A stretch of 64,000 bases of DNA from Silene latifolia (Eukaryota; Streptophyta; Magnoliopsida; Caryophyllales; Caryophyllaceae). Position numbers and translations under genes: made by a program. Positions 12,359 through 25,019 of the stretch are shown here, one piece after another. The stretch's first letter is position 1; each line of letters starts with the position of its first letter. The DNA lies in NCBI RefSeq assembly GCF_048544455.1, contig NC_133536.1:165278825-165342824 (forward strand). The letters run 5' to 3'. Below the pieces are notes generated by a model that searched no databases, was not told where the DNA came from, and saw only the letters and a program-made list of their open reading frames with translations.

Positions 12359-13329
12359 TAGTGTGATAACATTTGTAAATCTCTTACAGGTTCACAAGGG
12401 TATACTTCGTATATTTAATCAGTTGATTAACGTTTACCTAATAACGGTTGGCTTGCTAGAAAGTTTGACGTTATTATCATACAGATGGCGGTGATCAACT
12501 GGTCCCTAAAGGTCACACCTATAGGATGTGTTTGAAAGATGTGGTTATAGAAATATGATCACATTGATGCCTAATATGACTAAACAGTTAGTCAATATGT
12601 TGATGAGACAATTATTTAATGAAGATTAAATAATATTAGTTGAGACAAATTAACTGTCAATTCGTAAATTGAATATAATAAGTTATATTTAATTAAATGT
12701 ATGTAATGTTAGCTTGGACGAATTAATCTGTTAATTCGTAATTAAATGTAATCGGTTATATTTAATATCAACAAGATGAATGTGTCATAGTGGTAATAGT
12801 GAGGGTACTCAAACCAAGAGGTCATGGGTTCGATCCTCACTAGATGACAATTTAACACATTTTATACATTTTTGGAAAAACCGAAAAAAGAGAAATGGAT
12901 CTCTCTTATTTCGGTTAGCATTGGGCCGAAAATTAGGAGGGTAAAAATATCTCCCCATTCACTCCTCTTTTTCGGTTAGAATAAGAGGAAGAGGGAGCTC
13001 ATTGTTCTACCCTAATAATTCTAACCTAATTTTTCACTGCTTCTTGCCTCCTCTCATCAGAAAAAACACAAAAATAACCTAAAATTTTTCAGAAAATTTA
13101 GGAATCGATTCTAGCAAAATCAAAGGGCTTTTCTCGGAGCATCTTGGGTGCAACTGATAGGAGAATATCATTGCGATATTGTTCATAGGCCGAATTAGCT
13201 AGGACCGAAGGTTATTTCGTCATCTCTTTACCCTTTTTGTTTATGCAATTTATTTTATGATATGCTTTCATCATGATTAATTCGTTATAGTCCTTATATT
13301 TAAAGGGATGCATACAGATAAATCCCACA
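12359..13329 (+). repeat. Copia LTR of C3
   Basis: Reverse complement of the C2 LTRs. Ends CCCACA at 13,329, two bases before the primer-binding site. More diverged from the C2 LTRs than these are from each other in the last 200 bp. Confidence 0.88.
12783..12849 (+). other. tRNA-like segment inside the Copia LTR
   Basis: The ends TGTCAT and ATGACA pair perfectly. Between them lie a D-arm-like ATAGTGGTAA and a near-perfect B box GGTTCGATCCT with a 7-nt T-loop TTCGATC. The anticodon arm is poor. Also present in minus orientation in both C2 LTRs (15,441-15,508 and 22,804-22,870). Likely a tRNA or SINE head captured long ago, not a working tRNA. Confidence 0.55.
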
Positions 13330-13331
13330 AG

Positions 13332-13344
13332 TGGTATCAGAGCC
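13332..13344 (+). other. Primer-binding site of C3 (initiator Met tRNA)
   Basis: TGGTATCAGAGCC two bases after the LTR end; the standard Copia primer site complementary to initiator Met tRNA. Confidence 0.9.
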
Positions 13345-14982
13345 AAGGCCACGAGTTTTATTTTTGATGATTTTCATAAAATTGTTTGTAAAAAATAATT
13401 AGGGTTTGCGAAAAAAAAGGTAATCGGCTGGATTTTTTTTTTAGCCGTGGAATTTTTTTTTTTCCGTTTCCGTACTGTTCACGGATGAACAGTACTTTTT
13501 TGGATGAACAGTACTTTTTAAAAAAAAAAAAAAAAAAATTTCTGTTTTTTCCTTTCGGTTTCTCTTGAAAAACCGATTAAAGTTTTTTACGGCTGTTTTT
13601 GTTTATGCCGATTTGTAAAGCATCCGAGAAAAGGAATTTTTTTTTCTGTTACTGTTCACGTGGTTACTGTTCACAGTGGCCAGAATAAAAAAAAAAAAAA
13701 AAAATTGTTATGGTTTTTACAGAAAAACCGCAAGAAGAAAGAAATAAAAACGGGCTGTTTTTGTTGTTTTGTCTATCAAGCCGAGAGAAAAGTAAAAAAA
13801 AAAAATTGGTTTCTGTTACTGTTCAAGTGCTGGACAAATTTAAAAAAAAAATTTCTTTTTTTTGGTTTTAGCTGTAAAATCGAGAAAAGTTTTCTTTGGG
13901 TTGTTTCGGTTTTTACCGAGATAAATTTTAAAGAAACTTTTTTTTGGGTTTGTTGTGGCCAATTAATTATTGTGAAGCGGTTCATAATTCATGGATACCT
14001 AATCATTTTAAAGCAGTTTAAAATTTTGACGGATTAAATTCATATTACAAGTTTAATATGAATTAAGATTGAAATTAATGTGATTAATTGAGGAATTGTC
14101 ACTTAATTTGATAATTTAAATGGATGGTTTGGATAAAATTAATCTCCATAATTAAAGAATTATGTCTTGCATGTTTTTTTTTTTTTTAGTTGATGCATTT
14201 TATTTAGTTGAATGAATCGTTTGAATGGTTTAATTAGTATTTTTGCAATCGGTTGTAATTTGTAATACGTAGTGTGGCCTTAGTCAAATTATGTTTTAGT
14301 AATGAAGGAAACATAATTTTTATGTAATTATGAGATCTCAAATCTCCTTTTTTTTATTTCTTTAGTTTTGGGTTTTTGAAATTAGAATGTAATAAATAGG
14401 TTTATTATGTAATTTTATTTATTGTAATTTCAAAGAAGACTAAAGATGGAGGTTGTAGCTCACTCCCGCTACATGGATCAAGATGAAACATCAAGACAAG
14501 CTTCTCGGGTCCAAGGATGGATTCCAAACTTGTATTTATGTTCATTTTGATAGGATAGGCCACACTAGGACTCTATTATTGTTTTTACATTTTATTATTC
14601 TTATTGTTTTTAATTCACATGCTAGTTAATGCATCATATTCCGCCTAAACCAAACCACCTACTACTAAAATGCATGAAAATTGACTCATATAGATTGTAT
14701 GTTAGTTTTCATGGACATACAGATGTCACATACTTATTAAGTCATCACCTTAGTTTATTCATTCACGCATGCTAGATATTAGTTCACTTAAAATGAATTA
14801 AAATAAAGTTGTTGGGATCTTCCTCTAAAACGGAAATTGAGATTAGTCTTTATAAGGGCAAACAACTATGAATCCCTTCTTCGTCGGTAGGCACAATATG
14901 ACCCCTTCTACGTTGGGTAAGTAGTTTGTGTTGACTTAGTTTATCTCAACATTATAGTCCGAAGAGTTTCTCGTGATTATAA
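13345..14982 (+). other. Copia leader of C3, noncoding
   Basis: AT-rich leader with homopolymer runs (A run near 13,690; T runs near 14,175). Reverse-complement match to 21,060-22,320. Open frames in it are low-complexity and not credible genes. Confidence 0.7.
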
Positions 14983-15957
14983 TGTGGGAAATAATCTGTA
15001 TACTTCCCTTATTATTAAGGATTATAACGAATTTAATGAAGACGATACTAGTCATAAAATAAAAATACATAAACAAAATTAAAGGATTCAGAAATAACCT
15101 TCGATCCTAGCAAATACGGCCTAAGAACAATATCAAAATAGATATTCGCCTATCAGTTGCACCCAAGACTATATGAGATATGCCCTATTGATTATGCTAG
15201 AATCGATCTAAAATTTTCTGTAAAAATTTAGGTTTTTTTGTGTTTTTACTGATGAGAAGAGGTAAGAGAATGAGTAGAAAAATTAGGTCTAAAAATAATC
15301 TCCCTCTAACCTACTTAAACCGTGAATTAGGTTAGTAATAGGGTAGATATTTTCTTCCTTATTTTCGGCCCATATAACCGAAATAAGGAGTATTATTTCA
15401 TTATTTTGGTTATTCCAAAAATGTATAAAATGTGTTAAATTGTCATCTAGTGAGGATCGAACCCATGACCTCTTGGTTTGTGTACCCTTACTATTACCAC
15501 TATGACACATTCAACTTGTTGATATTAAATATAACCGATTACATTTAATTACGAATAAACAGATTAATTCGTCCAAGCTAACATTACATACATTTAATTA
15601 AATATAACTTATTATATTCAATTTACGAATTGACAGTTAATTCGTCTCAAATAATATTATTTAATCTTCATTAAATAATTGTCTCATCAACACATTAATT
15701 AACTGTTTAGTCATATTAGGCATCAATGTGATCATATTTCTATAACCACAACTCTCAAACACATCCTATAGGTGTGACCTTTAGGGACCAGTTGATCACC
15801 GCCATCTGTATGATAATAATGTCAAACTTTCTAGCAAGCCAACCGTTATTAGGTAAACGTTAATCAACTGATTAAATATACGAACTATACCCTTGTGAAC
15901 CTGTACGAGATTTACAAATGTTATCACACTAATTTGTGGAGGACACAAGCTCCAACA
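14983..15957 (-). repeat. 3' LTR of C2
   Basis: TGTGGGAAAT...GCTCCAACA, matching 22,344-23,319. Contains the tRNA-like segment at 15,441-15,508 (minus). Confidence 0.93.
15441..15508 (-). other. tRNA-like segment in the C2 3' LTR
   Basis: Minus-strand copy of the segment at 12,783-12,849, with the same TGTCAT/ATGACA closing stem and B box. Confidence 0.5.
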
Positions 15958-15972
15958 AACTCCCACTTGTCC
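15958..15972 (-). other. Polypurine tract of C2
   Basis: Minus strand GGACAAGTGGGAGTT directly at the LTR edge. Confidence 0.8.
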
Positions 15973-16774
15973 TTACAAGTGTATGTGCGATAACCAATTC
16001 TCATATCCTAAAATTTCTCCCACTCAATGTAAAACAATTTGCAAATCCGTATTCACAAAGTTCGTATTTTACAAGCGATCAATATCAAGAGTGGTTTCCC
16101 CGACTAGAGAGTAACTTAACTGATAAACGAATCAACATTCGAGCATGGCCATGTATTCAGTTACAACTCCTCGAGTGGCTCTGAGAAATAACTATACCTG
16201 ATAAGGGTTGGATATTTTCCTCAACTCGAATCCTGCAGATGTAAGCACAGTATGAAATGACCCAGAAAAAATCTACTTAGCCTCCAGTTACGGCAGACCG
16301 TGAGAAAGAAACCTAAGTCTCCCAAAAACTGCCGTAATCTCAAGAGACAATCGATAGTCAAAAGAATCGACTCTAGGAGCACAATGGATGTCCTATCCAC
16401 GACCTGGTACCGAATATTTTTAAACATTTAGGACTCCATTACGTTGTCACAAAAAGTTGTCCTACGAGGTATCGTTATAATCTCGCATCTGTGATCGATC
16501 AGTCAACCGTTTGACTTATGGCTCGTTGAACCCACCATCAATCGACTGCACAATATAATAGCCGGAGTTATCAGCTCACATTGGCGATTACGGACCAAAA
16601 TAAATATAATGTAATTCAGTTCACTTTGTGGCGTTACTTGATCGAAGAATTGGGCTACTTGGTCTATTCTAATGTTGTCAGTACAATCCACAAGAAAAAC
16701 AAAATATTATAATAAAACGATGAAGTTATAAATAGTATATGAAAAAGATAATGTATCAAATTCATAATCAAGTA
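15973..16774 (-). other. Noncoding 3' region of C2
   Basis: About 0.8 kb between the RNase H end and the polypurine tract. Unusually long for Copia. Matches C1 477-1,250. I see no conserved open frame in it. Confidence 0.65.
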
Positions 16775-18600
16775 CTACAACTCAGGAACGCGTTTAATTC
16801 CCATGGAATTAACGTGCCCTACATGCTTATCATAATTCAACGGTTTAGTGAGAGGATCCGCGATGTTATCATCCGTCGCAATCTTGTCTATCACTATATC
16901 CTCTTGCTCCACGTAATCACGGATCAGGTGAGCTTTCCGATGTACATGTCTAGATTTGTTTCTAGACTTTGGCTCCTTAGCCTGGAAGATGGCACCTCTA
17001 TTGTCACAATAGATGGTGATCGGGTCATTCGAACTAGGAACTACTGTAAGTCCTTGTAAGAATTGACGCATCCATATCGCTTCCTTTGCTGCTTCCGAAG
17101 CGGCATAGTACTCGGATTCAGTAGTAGAATCTGCTACAACACTCTGTTTGGAACTCTTCCAGCTGACCGCAGCACCATTAAGAGTGAAGACGAACACGGA
17201 CTGAGATTTTGAGTCATCTCGATCCGTTTGGAAGCTAACATCTGCGTAACCGATTGCGCATAGCTTAGTATCGCCTCCATAAGTCAATACCCAATCCTTA
17301 GTCCTCCGTAGGTACTTGAGGATGTTTTTGACAGCTATCCAGTGTGTTTCACCTGGAGTCTTTTGGTAACGACTCGTCATACTCAATGCATATGCCACGT
17401 TTGGACGGGTGCATATCATGGCATACATGATCGATCCTATTGCAGATGCATAAGGAACACGACTCATGCGCTCAATCCCTTCAGGCGTCGTGGGTGACTG
17501 AGACTTGCTCAACTGCATCCCAGTCGTCATTGGAAGGTTTCCCTTCTTGGAGTTGGTCATGCTGAACTTCTCAAGAATCTTATCCAAATAAGACTCCTGA
17601 CTAAGTGATAACGTCCGTCGTGATCTATCTCGGTAGATACGGATTCCCAAAATGCGATGTGCCTCACCCAGATCTTTCATCTGGAAATGGTTCTTCAACC
17701 ATTCTTTAACCGAAGATAGGAGAGGAATGTCATTCCTAATCAAGAGTATGTCATCGACATACAATATCAAGAAAACAATCTTGCTCCGACTTGACTTGAT
17801 ATATAAGCATGGTTCCTCGACCGATCGAGTGAAACCATACTCTTTTATCACCTGGTCGAAACGACGATTCCAACTCCGAGAAGCTTGCTTAAGTCCATAA
17901 ATAGAACGCTTAAGCTTGCATACTTTCTTAGGATGTTTAGGATCTATGAAACCTTCGGGTTGCACCATGTACAAATCTTCCTCCAAATAACAGTTTAAGA
18001 AGGCGGTTTTCACATCCATTTGCCAAATTTCATAATCATGAAATGCGGATATCGCTAACATTATCCGAATGGAACGTAGCATGACTACAGGTGCAAAAAT
18101 CTCATCATAATGCAGTCCGTGCACTTGAGTGAAACATTTTGCCACAAGTCGTGCCTTATAGGTATCTGGTTGCGCGTCTACAGAACGCTTTATCTTGTAA
18201 AGCCATTTGCACTGTAGAGGTTTTACCTTATTAGGTAAATCAACTAGATCCCATACGTTATTCTCATACATGGAGTCCATCTCGGATTGCATGGCTTCGA
18301 GCCATAACTTTGAGTCGGAATAGGTCATAGCACCTTTATAGGTGACGGGTTCATTACTCTCTAGGAGTAAAACGTCATTCTCCTCGACCATACCAATGTA
18401 TCTGTCCGGAGGATGAGAGACTCTACCCAACCTCCTAGGTTCCTCAGGAATATTAACCGTATCATCAGTTGGAGGAACAACTTCCTCCATCCGTTTCTCG
18501 GTTGTTGGTTCTGGAATCTCCGACAGCTCGAAGGTTCTATTACTCGTCTTGTTCTCGAGAAATTCTTTCTCTAAGAACGTCGCACTAGCCGCAACAAAAA
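16775..18600 (-). pseudogene. C2 reverse transcriptase and RNase H
   Basis: Long open minus-strand stretch. RT lies at about 18,330-17,640: CKWLYKIKR, the DVKTAFLN block, YGLKQASR, and the YVDD catalytic box near 17,755. RNase H at about 17,250-16,775: ESEYYAASEAAKEAIW, a CDN box, SRHVHRKAHLIRDYVEQ, ending with the ADPLTKPL tail typical of Copia RNase H. Best preserved pol of the Copia cluster. Part of a broken element. Confidence 0.93.
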
Positions 18601-19530
18601 CTCGATGTTTGGTAGGCGAATAGAAGTAATGACCAAATGTTCCTTTTGGATAACCTATAAAGTATGTCTTTACCGATCGCGGGCCGAGCTTATCCTCGTG
18701 TCTCCACTTGACATAAGCCTCGCAGCCCCAAACCCGAATAAAGGACAAGTTAGGGACCGTTCCCTTCCACATTTCATATGGAGTCTTGTCGACAGCTTTA
18801 GACGGACGTCGGTTAAGTATAAGAGCAGCTGACAAAAGAGCAAAACCCCATAATGAATCAGGCACTATTGTGTGACTCATCATAGATCGAACCATATCAA
18901 GTAAGGTTCGATTTCTCGGTTCGGACACACCATTCAATTGAGGTGTTCCAGGTGGAGTTAACTGCAAAACGATTCCACAGTCTTTCAGGTGTTGATCAAA
19001 CTCATTTGAAAGATATTCGCCACCCCGATCCGAACGGAGTGCTTTAACCTTTCTACCCGTTGGTTATGTACCCCGTTCGGTATTCCTTGAATTTCTCAAA
19101 GGACTCACTTTTATGCTTCATTAAGTAGACATATCCGTATCTACTCAAATCGTCTGTGAAAGTGATAAAATATCTATAGCCATCTCTAGCGGTAATTGAC
19201 ATAGGTCCACAAACATCAGTATATATGAGTCCTAATAGGTCACTAGCGCGCATTCCAACACCTTTGAAGGAGATTCGAGTCATCTTGCCAATAAGACATG
19301 ATTCACACGTGCCATATGTAGAAAAATCGAATCCGGGAATAGTCCCATTATCGACGAGTTTCTTCACGCGTTTCTCATTTATGTGTCCCATTCGACAATG
19401 CCATAGATAGGTTTGATTTTTGTCACCAACCTTTATTTTCTTATTATTCACATGTAATACTTCTGTGGTTTGGTCTAAGATATAAATTCCATTCATGGAA
19501 ACTGCTTTGCCATAAATCATTTCATTGAAA
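18601..19530 (-). pseudogene. C2 integrase region
   Basis: Minus-strand translation gives the pre-integrase zinc finger (WHCRMGHINEKRV, GTCESCLIG), YTDVCGPMS with the first catalytic aspartate, and QLNGVSE near 18,940 on the third-residue side. Lies between protease and RT as expected for Copia. Fossil. Confidence 0.9.
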
Positions 19531-19550
19531 GAGAAAATATAGCTTTTATC

Positions 19551-20789
19551 CTATATTGAAAATGCAAAACCGTCTTTAGAAAGTACGGAAACAGAAATAA
19601 TGTTCTTAGACAAACTGGGTACATAGTAACAGTTATTTAAAAATAACTCAAAACTACTAGGGAGTTGGATTACATATGTTCCCTTCGAGACAGCAGCAAC
19701 TCGTGCTCCATTCCCGACACGCAGGTCCACATCACCTTTTTCGAGAGGTATGATGTTCTTTAGGCCCTGCAAATGATTACACAGATGAGAACCACAACCA
19801 GTATCTAGTACCCAAGTTCCGAAACTTGCATGGTTAATCTCAATCATATGAATATAAGATGACATACCAACAGGAACGACGCGGCCTGCTTTGATGTCCT
19901 CACGGTAGAAGGGACAGTTCCTCCTCCAATGTCCAGTCTTGTGACAATGGTGGCACTCTATGTCACCGCCCTTGCTCTTTGGCTTGCCCTGTGAGCCACT
20001 AGTCTCACCAGGCGCACTCTTACCGTTTCCTGGCTTCTTAAACTTTGGCTTACCTACAACTAGGTCGCCATGAGCCTTGCCCTTACCTTTACCCTTGTTG
20101 TAAATCGTGAGAACATCCTGCTTCATGCTCCCACTCAATTTCATATCCTTCTCGGTCTGTACGAGAAGGGACTGTAGCTCATGAGGACTCTTTTTCAAGT
20201 CATTCATGTAATAGTTCGCCCTGAAAAGGGCAAAACCATCGTGAAGAGAATGAAGCATTCGGTCAATGACGATGCTCTCACTGATTTTACAATTCAGTGC
20301 CTCCAGCTTCTCGACATTCTCAATCATGTTAAGAATGTGTGGGCTAACCGGTTGGCCCTTCTGGAGTTTCGCATCAAAGAAGCAACAGTTATGCTCATAA
20401 GTAACGATTCTCGGTGCTTTTGAGAACTCGTTAGTGAGCGTAGTGAAAATCTTGTTTGCACTTTGGGCAATGAAGCGTCTCTGCAAATTGGTTTCCATTG
20501 CAAAGATGAGTACGTTCTTTATCGCACCCGCTTCCATAACGAAATCACTATAAGCGAGTGACTCGTTGACTCCTGCATTGAGGCCTGGGTTGACCGGTAT
20601 TGGCTCAGTTAAGTACTTGAGCTTACCTTCAGCAATGGCAGCATTCCGTAGTGCCACCTCCCAGTCTGCAAAGTTGGACCCGTCATTTTTCAGACGTGTG
20701 AACTGATTCATCTGGTCCATGAATATTTTCAGCAAGGACGCGCGATCAAGTGTGGCACTAGGCATTGAGATTGCGTTATTTCCAGCCAT
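19551..20789 (-). pseudogene. C2 gag and protease
   Basis: Starts at the ATG for MAGNNAISMPS at 20,789, just after the leader. Gag core follows, then a Lys/Gly-rich basic stretch, the CCHC knuckle CHHCHKTGHWRRNC (about 19,915-19,960) and the protease signature WVLDTGCGSH near 19,800. Fossil. Confidence 0.9.
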
Positions 20790-22328
20790 TTGTTGTAACA
20801 GTATTATCAAAATTAATCGTGTTCTACACTGCGAAAGAAGAATAAAAATAATAAGCATGTGCTTCGTTTTGATTTTAAGTCTAATGAATTAATGTCATAA
20901 CGCGAAGACTCAAAACATTTATACAATTGACCTCCCTCAAGAATTATATAAATGATCCCAAGACTCAATTCTCTGTAAATTGATAAGCTAACCTTTTAGC
21001 TAATTCTACCGTTAGAATTCTTGGTCGATAAATTTCTGTAAATTCTATCTTTAGTCCATCATAATCACGAGAAACTCTTCGGACTATGATGTTGAGGTAA
21101 ACTAAGTCAACACAACTACTTACCCAATGTAGAAGGGGTCATATTATGCCTACCGACGAAGAAGGGATTCATAGTTGTTTGCCCTTATAAAGACTAATCT
21201 CAATTTCCATTTTAGAGGAAGATCCCATCAACTTTATTTTAATTCATTTTAAGTGAACTAATATCTAGCATGCGAGAATAAATAAACTAAGGTGATGGCT
21301 TAACAAGTGTGTGACATCTGTATGTCCATGAAAACTAACATACAACCTATATGAGTCAATTTTCATGCATTTTAGTAGTAGGTGGTTTGGTTTTAGGCGG
21401 AATATGATGCATAAACTAACATGTGAATGAAAAACAATAGAATGAAAAACGTAAAAACAGTAAAAGTCCTAGTGTGGCCTATTCTATCAAAATGAACATT
21501 AAATACAAGTTTGGAATCCATCCTTGGACACGAGAAGCTTGTCTTGATGTTCCATCTTGATCCATGTAGCGGGAGTGAGCTCCAATCTCCATCTTTAGTC
21601 TTCTTTGAAATTACAATAATTAAGATTACATAATAAACCTATTTATTACAATCTAATTTCAAAACCCAAAACTAAAAATAAAGGAGATTCGAGATCTCAT
21701 AATTACATAAAAAAATCATGTTTCCTTCATTACGAAAACATAATTTGACTAAGGCCACACTAAGTATTACAATTTACAACCGATTGCAAAAATAAATACG
21801 TAAATAAAATTCATTCATTCGATTCATTCAACAAAATTAAAATGCATCAACTAAAAATAAATTAAACATACTTGACACAATTCCTTAATTATGTTGATTA
21901 ATTAATCCAAACCACCTATTTAATTGATCAAATTAAGTGACAATTCCTCAATAATCACTATAAATTTAATCTTAATTCACATTAAACTTGTAATATGAAT
22001 TCAATCCGTCAAAATTTTAAACTGCTTTAAAATAATTAGGTATCTTATAATTATGAACCGCTTCACAATAATTAATTTGCCAAAACAAAAGAAAAACAAG
22101 ACTACTTTTTTTATTGTTTCGGCAAAACCCAAAAAAAAAAAAAATAGATTTTTTGTTTACAGCCCTGTTGTGAACAGTAACAAAACAAGAATTTTTTTTT
22201 TTTTTTTATCTTTTCTCGGTAAAACTGAAAAGAAACAAAAACAGCCCGTAACATTTTTTTCTCGCAAACCCTAATTATTGTTTACAAACAATTTTATGAA
22301 AATCATCAAAATTAAAATTCGTGGCCTT
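20790..22328 (-). other. Leader of C2, noncoding
   Basis: About 1.5 kb between primer site and gag. AT-rich, with homopolymer runs at 22,130-22,210. Inverted match to 13,345-14,982. Confidence 0.75.
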
Positions 22329-22341
22329 GGCTCTGATACCA
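22329..22341 (-). other. Primer-binding site of C2 (initiator Met tRNA)
   Basis: Reverse complement of TGGTATCAGAGCC, two bases from the LTR at 22,344. Confidence 0.92.
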
Positions 22342-22343
22342 CT

Positions 22344-23319
22344 TGTGGGAAATAATCTGTATACTTCCATTATTATTAAGGATTATAACGAATTTAATGA
22401 AGACGATACTAGTCATAAAATAAAAATACATAAACAAAATTAAAGGATTCTGAAATAACCTTCGGTCCTAGCAAATACGGCCTAAGAACAATATCAAAAT
22501 AGATATTCGCCTATCAGTTGCACCCAAGACGATATGAGATATGCCCTATTGATTATGCTAGAATCGATCTAAAATTTTCTGTAAAAATTTAGGTTTTTTT
22601 TTGTGTTTTTACTAATGAGAAGAGGCAAGAGAATGAGTAGAAAAATTAGGTCTAAAAATAATCTCCCTCTAACCTACTTAAACCGTGAATTAGGTTAGTA
22701 ATAGGGTAGATATTTTCTTCCTTATTTTCGGCCCATATAACCGAAATAAGGAGTATTATTTCCTTATTTTGGTTATTCCAAAAATGTATAAAATGTGTTA
22801 AATTGTCATCTAGTGAGGATCGAACCCATAACCTCTTGGTTTGTGTACCTTCACTATTACCACTGTGACACATTCATCTTGTTGATATTAAATATAACCG
22901 ATTACATTTAATTACGAATTAATAGATTAATTCGTCCAAGCTAACATTACATACATTTAATTGAATATAACTTATTATATTCAATTTACGAATTGACAGT
23001 TAATTCGTCTCAACTAATATTATTTAATCTTCATTAAATAATTGTCTCATCAACACATTGACTAACTGTTTAGTCATATAAGGTATCAATGTGATTATAT
23101 TTCTATAACCACATCTCTCAAACACATCCTATAGGTGTGACTTTTAGGGACCAGTTGATCACCGCCATCTGTATGATAATAACGTCAAACTTTCTAGCAA
23201 GCCAACCGTTATTAGGTAATCGTTAATCAACTGATTAAAATACGAAGTATACCCTTTTGAACCTTTAAGAGATTTATTAATGTTATCACACTAATTTGTG
23301 GAGGACACAAGCTCCAACA
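22344..23319 (-). repeat. 5' LTR of C2
   Basis: TGTGGGAAAT...GCTCCAACA. Carries the tRNA-like segment at 22,804-22,870 (minus). Abuts G1 gag sequence at 23,320. Confidence 0.93.
22804..22870 (-). other. tRNA-like segment in the C2 5' LTR
   Basis: Third complete copy of the tRNA-like segment. The closing stem is one base weaker here (GTGACA instead of ATGACA side), the B box is intact. Confidence 0.5.
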
Positions 23320-24985
23320 CACCGCTCATGTTTCTAAAAGGCCTCGTAAGTACTCAATTGCATCCATTGCTGCTGCTGCAACTGCTATAATCAACAAGGC
23401 TTCATCTTTACAAAAGGAGAGCAATGAGTTCAAGGCTAGTGGTGATCCATCCCCTCGCAAGGTGAAGAATGCAACGCCAAAGAAGAAGGAGGAAGCTTCA
23501 ACCCCTATCTTCGAATCAGTGATGGTTGTCAGTGGCACTAGCCTCGAAGAACAAATGGAGAATGTGAACAAGCTCCTTGAGAAGATGATGTAAGAAAATG
23601 AAGAGAAGAATAAGAGGATCGAAGAACTCCAAAGGGAAATGGAAGAGCTTCGTAACAAGGACAATTCAAGCCATCATGATACTGAAGAGGAGGAAGAAGA
23701 GGAAGATGAAAAGAAGGATGGTGAGAAGCCTCCGAAAAATGATCTTAGTGCCTACAATGAGAAGAAACTGCAAGACTTGATAGCCAACACGATCAAGAGC
23801 CAATTAGGTGAAGGTTCCTCTAGCAGTCTTCGATATGTGAAGCCCTACACAAAGAGGATCGATGTCTTACGCATGCCTGCCAGATATCAATCCCCCAAGT
23901 TCCAACAGTTCGATGGAAAGGGCAACCCCAAACAATACATTGCTCACTTTGTGGAGACATGCAATAATGCCGGGACAGATGGAGACTTGTTAGTGAAGCA
24001 GTTTGTTCGTTCCCTCAAAGGCATAGCTTTCGATTGGTATACGGATTTAGGTTCTGAGTCGATCGACAGCTGGGACCAAATGGAGAACGAGTTCATGAAT
24101 AGGTTCTATAGTTCAAGGCGCATAGTAAGCATGAGTGAGCTAACCAAAACAACTCAATGGGAAGATGAAGCTGTTCTGGAATACATCAATCGTTGGCGCG
24201 CACTAAGTCTGGAATGCAAGGATCGTTTGAGCGTGACTTCAGCAGTTAAAATGTGCATCAATGGAATGAAGTGGGACCTCCTATACATCTTGAATGGGAA
24301 CAAGCCAAAGAGCTTCCAAGACTTGGCAACACGTGCTCATGATATGGAGATAACGATCAATGCTCGAAAGAAGACAAACTCATCTTCCTCTAAGCCCGCT
24401 GGCGAGAAGAAAGAGTTCAAGAAAACCGACAAGGGTTCTAAAGGCTCGTCCAAGGAAGCTATGATAGTTACCACCAGTGACGCGCCTGTCAAAATCTCTG
24501 CAAAGCCTAAGTATGACAAAAAGAAAGAGATATACACCAAGGACTTCAAGCGTGATAAACCAACACTAAAGGACTTGCACAACAAGAAGTATCCATTCCC
24601 TGACTCAGATCTTTCAGGCATGCTCGACGATCTGTTGGAAAAGAGGGTCATTCAGTTGCCAGAATCAAAGCGCCCCGACCAAGCAAACAAGACGGCGGAT
24701 CCAAACTATTGTCGTTATCATCGTTTAGTTAGTCATCCCCTTGAGAAGTGCATAACCCTCAAAGAAAATATTATGCAATTAGCAAAAGATGGGAAAATCA
24801 TCTTGGATCTTGATGACACTGTGACAACAAATCACACCAGCGTGATGATTGAAGGACTTGAAGGGCCAACCATGGAGGTTTCGAATGTGATAGTCCCTCA
24901 TAAGCAAGAAGAAATATGTGTGCTTCAATTTGGAAGTCTTGAACCCGTAGCTTTTCGAGTGCAAAGGTCAATATCACTGCCATAG
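23320..24985 (+). pseudogene. G1 gag
   Basis: Lys/Glu-rich coiled-coil head with an acidic run (about 23,680-23,720), then a Retrotrans_gag core: PKFQQFDGKGNPKQYIAHFV, FDWYTDLG, then NEFMNRFYSS at about 23,895-24,115. Basic Ser/Lys-rich tail, then a YCRYHR...HPLEKC-type motif near 24,710 seen in Tat-group gags. Fossil. Confidence 0.85.
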
Positions 24986-25019
24986 AAGACAACTGAAGGT
25001 GCGACTGCAACCATGGAGG

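Larger units (their letters stand above)
12359..14982 (+). mobile_element. Copia fragment C3: inverted LTR, primer site and leader
   Basis: Plus-oriented piece of the same Copia family: an LTR lacking its outer about 27 bp (12,359-13,329), the primer-binding site and about 1.6 kb of leader. It contains no gag. The leader is the reverse complement of the C2 leader (21,060-22,330). It may be the 5' end of C1 flipped in place, or the remnant of a third element. A 4-bp shared AATT at the 12,358 junction suggests end joining. Confidence 0.8.
14983..23319 (-). mobile_element. Copia LTR retrotransposon C2, nearly full length, broken
   Basis: An 8.3-kb minus-strand element with two LTRs of about 975 bp (14,983-15,957 and 22,344-23,319), polypurine tract beside the left LTR, initiator-Met primer site beside the right LTR, a 1.5-kb leader, and gag-protease-integrase-RT-RNase H in Copia order. 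The LTRs differ at a few percent of sites by eye, suggesting one to a few million years. The 5-bp flanks are TATAA on the left and CACCG on the right, so there is no target duplication, and the right flank is G1 gag while the left is Copia leader. It carries a small number of breaks. Confidence 0.93.

Noticed and set aside
12783-12849. A functional tRNA gene
   Set aside because: Anticodon arm does not fold well and the segment is part of every LTR copy.
13660-14037. A 125-codon open frame in the Copia leader
   Set aside because: Low-complexity Lys/Phe sequence from A and T runs, not kept in the C2 leader.
14978-23324. Target-site duplication around C2
   Set aside because: Flanks are TATAA and CACCG and belong to different sequences.
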